Below, piece by piece: positions 14,846 to 15,455 of a stretch of 15,455 nt of DNA. The notes under the pieces were generated by a model that saw only the letters and a program-made list of their open reading frames with translations, did not search any database and was not told where the DNA came from. Made by a program: the position numbers and the translations under genes. The stretch covers positions 1-15,455 of the forward strand of contig JASHUH010000551.1 in NCBI GenBank assembly GCA_030040115.1. The letters run 5' to 3'. Position 1 is the first letter of the stretch; each line of letters begins with the position of its first letter. This DNA comes from Acidobacteriaceae bacterium (lineage in GTDB: Bacteria; Acidobacteriota; Terriglobia; Terriglobales; Acidobacteriaceae).

Positions 14846-15346
14846 ATGACCGAAACCACCACTTTGCTCGGCAAGGCCCAGGTTCTCGAAGAGCTACTGG
14901 ACCATCCGGCCATCAAGTCCGTCTTAGCATGGAAACCAGAAGCCCTCCAGGACGCGAACTTCGATCGCGGCGAGCTCACCCTCACCATCGCGCCCGAGGA
15001 AATCCGCGCCGCCTGCTTCGCCCTGCGGGACGCCGGCTACAACTTCTTCGAAGACCTCACAGCCGTCGACTGGCATCCCGCCGCGCCACGTTTCCAGGTG
15101 AGCTACCACCTTCTTTCCCATCGATACAAGGAGCGCATTCGCCTTCGGGTGATGCTCGACGAAGCTGAACCCTCGGTCGATTCGATCACCCCTGTCTGGC
15201 CGTCCGCCAACTATTACGAGCGCGAAGTCTTTGACCTATTCGGCGTCCGATTTCACGAGCACCCCGACTTGCGCCGCATCATGATGCCTGACGATTGGGA
15301 GGGCCATCCCCTGCGCAAGGATTATCCGGTGGAGGGTTACCGCTGA
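14846..15346 (+). CDS. nuoC: NADH-quinone oxidoreductase subunit C
   Basis: 166 residues, with the ATG at 14846 preceded by an AAGGCGGA ribosome site (14830-14837). NuoC is a peripheral-arm subunit of complex I (30-kDa subunit family) that packs against NuoD and NuoB. The N-terminal half is the alpha/beta domain (FFEDLTAVDW, 67-76). The C-terminal half carries the diagnostic signature YYEREVFDLFGVRF (123-136), HPDLRRIMMPDDWEGHPLRK (139-158) and DYP. Length is typical for a stand-alone NuoC, so it is not a NuoCD fusion. The stop TGA overlaps the nuoD ATG by one base. Confidence 0.96.
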   Translation: MTETTTLLGKAQVLEELLDHPAIKSVLAWKPEALQDANFDRGELTLTIAPEEIRAACFALRDAGYNFFEDLTAVDWHPAAPRFQVSYHLLSHRYKERIRLRVMLDEAEPSVDSITPVWPSANYYEREVFDLFGVRFHEHPDLRRIMMPDDWEGHPLRKDYPVEGYR

Positions 15347-15455
15347 TGAGCGATCGCCCTACCACGCCCGTGCTTGAAATGCCTGCTGCGGAAAGCTCCG
15401 GCGATCACCACATGATTCTCAACATGGGCCCGCAGCACCCCTCCACGCACGGCGT
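15346..15455 (+). CDS. nuoD: NADH-quinone oxidoreductase subunit D (5' end only)
   Basis: The ATG at 15346 overlaps the nuoC stop as TGATG, and GGAGGG (15331-15336) inside nuoC is its ribosome site, nine bases upstream. 36 residues are visible before the window ends. After a short variable N-terminus, the motif MILNMGPQHPSTHG (23-36) is the start of the conserved 49-kDa/NuoD domain that helps form the quinone-binding site of complex I. The gene is cut by the window edge. Confidence 0.95.
   Translation, partial: MSDRPTTPVLEMPAAESSGDHHMILNMGPQHPSTHG

Overview
The window most likely comes from a soil-type member of the Acidobacteriota (Terriglobia or Solibacter-like). This is inferred from the gene style: a very large Oar-like TonB-dependent receptor with an N-terminal carboxypeptidase-regulatory domain, a giant Ig-like repeat protein ending in two hydrophobic segments and a GCGG motif, Tat-exported sugar-isomerase and amidohydrolase enzymes, high GC, and a small protein of a type I associate with this phylum. 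No rRNA or other taxonomic marker is present, so the assignment is provisional. I saw no tRNA, rRNA, CRISPR array or intact insertion sequence.

Layout. Positions 3-3767 (+) hold the 3' part of a secreted Ig-like repeat protein, and 3889-5202 (+) an outer-membrane beta-barrel protein. A 633-bp convergent gap (5203-5835) follows, with hairpins, an AT-rich tract and a coding-like start-less frame on the minus strand. On the minus strand, 5836-7236 encodes a secreted NHL beta-propeller protein with an N-terminal Cys-rich segment, and 7483-11142 encodes the TonB-dependent receptor. The 246 bp between them carry a 12-bp perfect inverted repeat and a terminator-like hairpin. A 633-bp divergent region (11143-11775) holds promoter candidates, a tandem 17-bp repeat and a second coding-like remnant. 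On the plus strand, 11776-12747 (xylose-isomerase-like TIM barrel) and 12744-13628 (amidohydrolase/lactonase type) overlap by 4 bp. A small conserved-looking hypothetical gene follows on the minus strand (13740-14063), probably with a disturbed 3' end. The window ends in a respiratory complex I cluster: nuoA (14376-14777), nuoC (14846-15346) and the start of nuoD (15346 onward), with no nuoB between nuoA and nuoC.

How the genes may work together. The receptor, the divergent Tat-exported isomerase and amidohydrolase pair, and possibly the secreted propeller protein read as an envelope uptake and processing module for an unidentified carbohydrate-, polyol- or lactone-like compound. That is an inference from gene order and export signals. 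The Ig-repeat protein and barrel protein are surface components with no demonstrated link to the module. The nuo genes are housekeeping and probably begin an independent operon. The most unusual points are the Tat-coupled enzyme pair facing a TonB receptor, the missing nuoB, the NHL/Cys-rich fusion, the 12-bp inverted repeat, and two decayed-looking reading frames in the intergenic regions.
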